Of a stretch of 5,549 nt of DNA, positions 5,508 to 5,549 are shown piece after piece. This stretch comes from CAZOSF01 sp964582415 (lineage in GTDB: Bacteria; Bacteroidota; Bacteroidia; Flavobacteriales; Flavobacteriaceae). Below the pieces are notes generated by a model that did no database searches, was not told the origin of the DNA, and worked only from the letters and a program-made list of their open reading frames with translations. Position 1 is the first letter of the stretch; every line of letters begins with the position of its first letter. The position numbers and the translations under genes are program-made. The DNA is taken from positions 1 through 5,549 of the forward strand of contig CAZOSF010000109.1 of the NCBI GenBank assembly GCA_964582415.1, read 5' to 3'.

Positions 5508-5549
5508 ATTACCTGCGGTGAGCCCTTGTGCCCTCCTTTGCAAATGAAA
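5508..5549 (+). repeat. Direct repeat, copy 2 (reaches window edge)
   Basis: This is the second copy of the unit at 5398-5440, offset by 110 bp, with one base substitution and one base missing in the C-run. It ends exactly at the window edge, at the last base of the shared sequence. Whether the hairpin arm and T-tract are repeated as well cannot be seen. The 67-base spacer between the copies shows no similarity to the sequence before copy 1. Confidence 0.9.

Noticed and set aside
5533..5539. CCTCCTTT-like sequence resembling the 16S rRNA 3' end
   Set aside because: The surrounding bases do not match the conserved 16S terminus (no GGCTGGATCA before it), and copy 1 has a plain C-run instead.
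5398..5549. CRISPR array (two repeats and a spacer)
   Set aside because: Only two copies are present, the 67-base spacer is long, the copies differ in a C-run, a hairpin bridges repeat and spacer, and no cas gene is near.
5398..5549. Integron attC site
   Set aside because: I could not find the GTTRRRY / RYYYAAC core pair in the expected arrangement, and no integrase or cassette gene is in the window.

Overview
The window looks like chromosomal DNA from a member of the Bacteroidota, probably Flavobacteriia or a related marine or environmental class. Three things point there: a secreted protein with a type IX secretion (T9SS) C-terminal sorting domain, a BlaR1/M56-like C-terminus of the kind common in this phylum, and a 50-residue small protein that I recognise only from Bacteroidota. 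Base composition is moderately AT-rich and start sites lack strong Shine-Dalgarno sequences, which also fits. No rRNA, tRNA, transposase or CRISPR array is visible.

Layout from left to right. Positions 1-794 (+) are the 3' part of a larger gene: two copies of a small beta-rich domain flanked by a Glu/Arg-rich helix. A hairpin terminator follows, then a 50-codon gene (843-995, +) whose stop overlaps that of apt (992-1507, -), adenine phosphoribosyltransferase. A 100-bp divergent intergenic region separates apt from a secreted LamG-like protein carrying a T9SS tail (1608-2570, +). A strong bidirectional terminator at about 2590-2625 separates this from the leftward pair: a membrane-anchored PlsC-type acyltransferase (2642-3967, -) and, upstream of it, a two-part GNAT-like protein of the YghO-like family (4093-5262, -).

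The rightmost 287 bases (5263-5549) hold no convincing gene. They contain a direct repeat of about 43 bp in two copies 110 bp apart; the second copy runs to the window edge. A hairpin with a T7 tract starts inside the first copy. This is the least explained part of the window.

The genes do not form one pathway. apt is purine salvage housekeeping, the LamG protein is a surface or secreted factor, and the acyltransferase/GNAT-like pair could be a small lipid-acylation unit. The pairing with lipid metabolism is inference. No clear new defence or mobile system is visible. The best candidates for something undescribed are the terminal repeat, the overlapping small gene, and the lipid-related pair.
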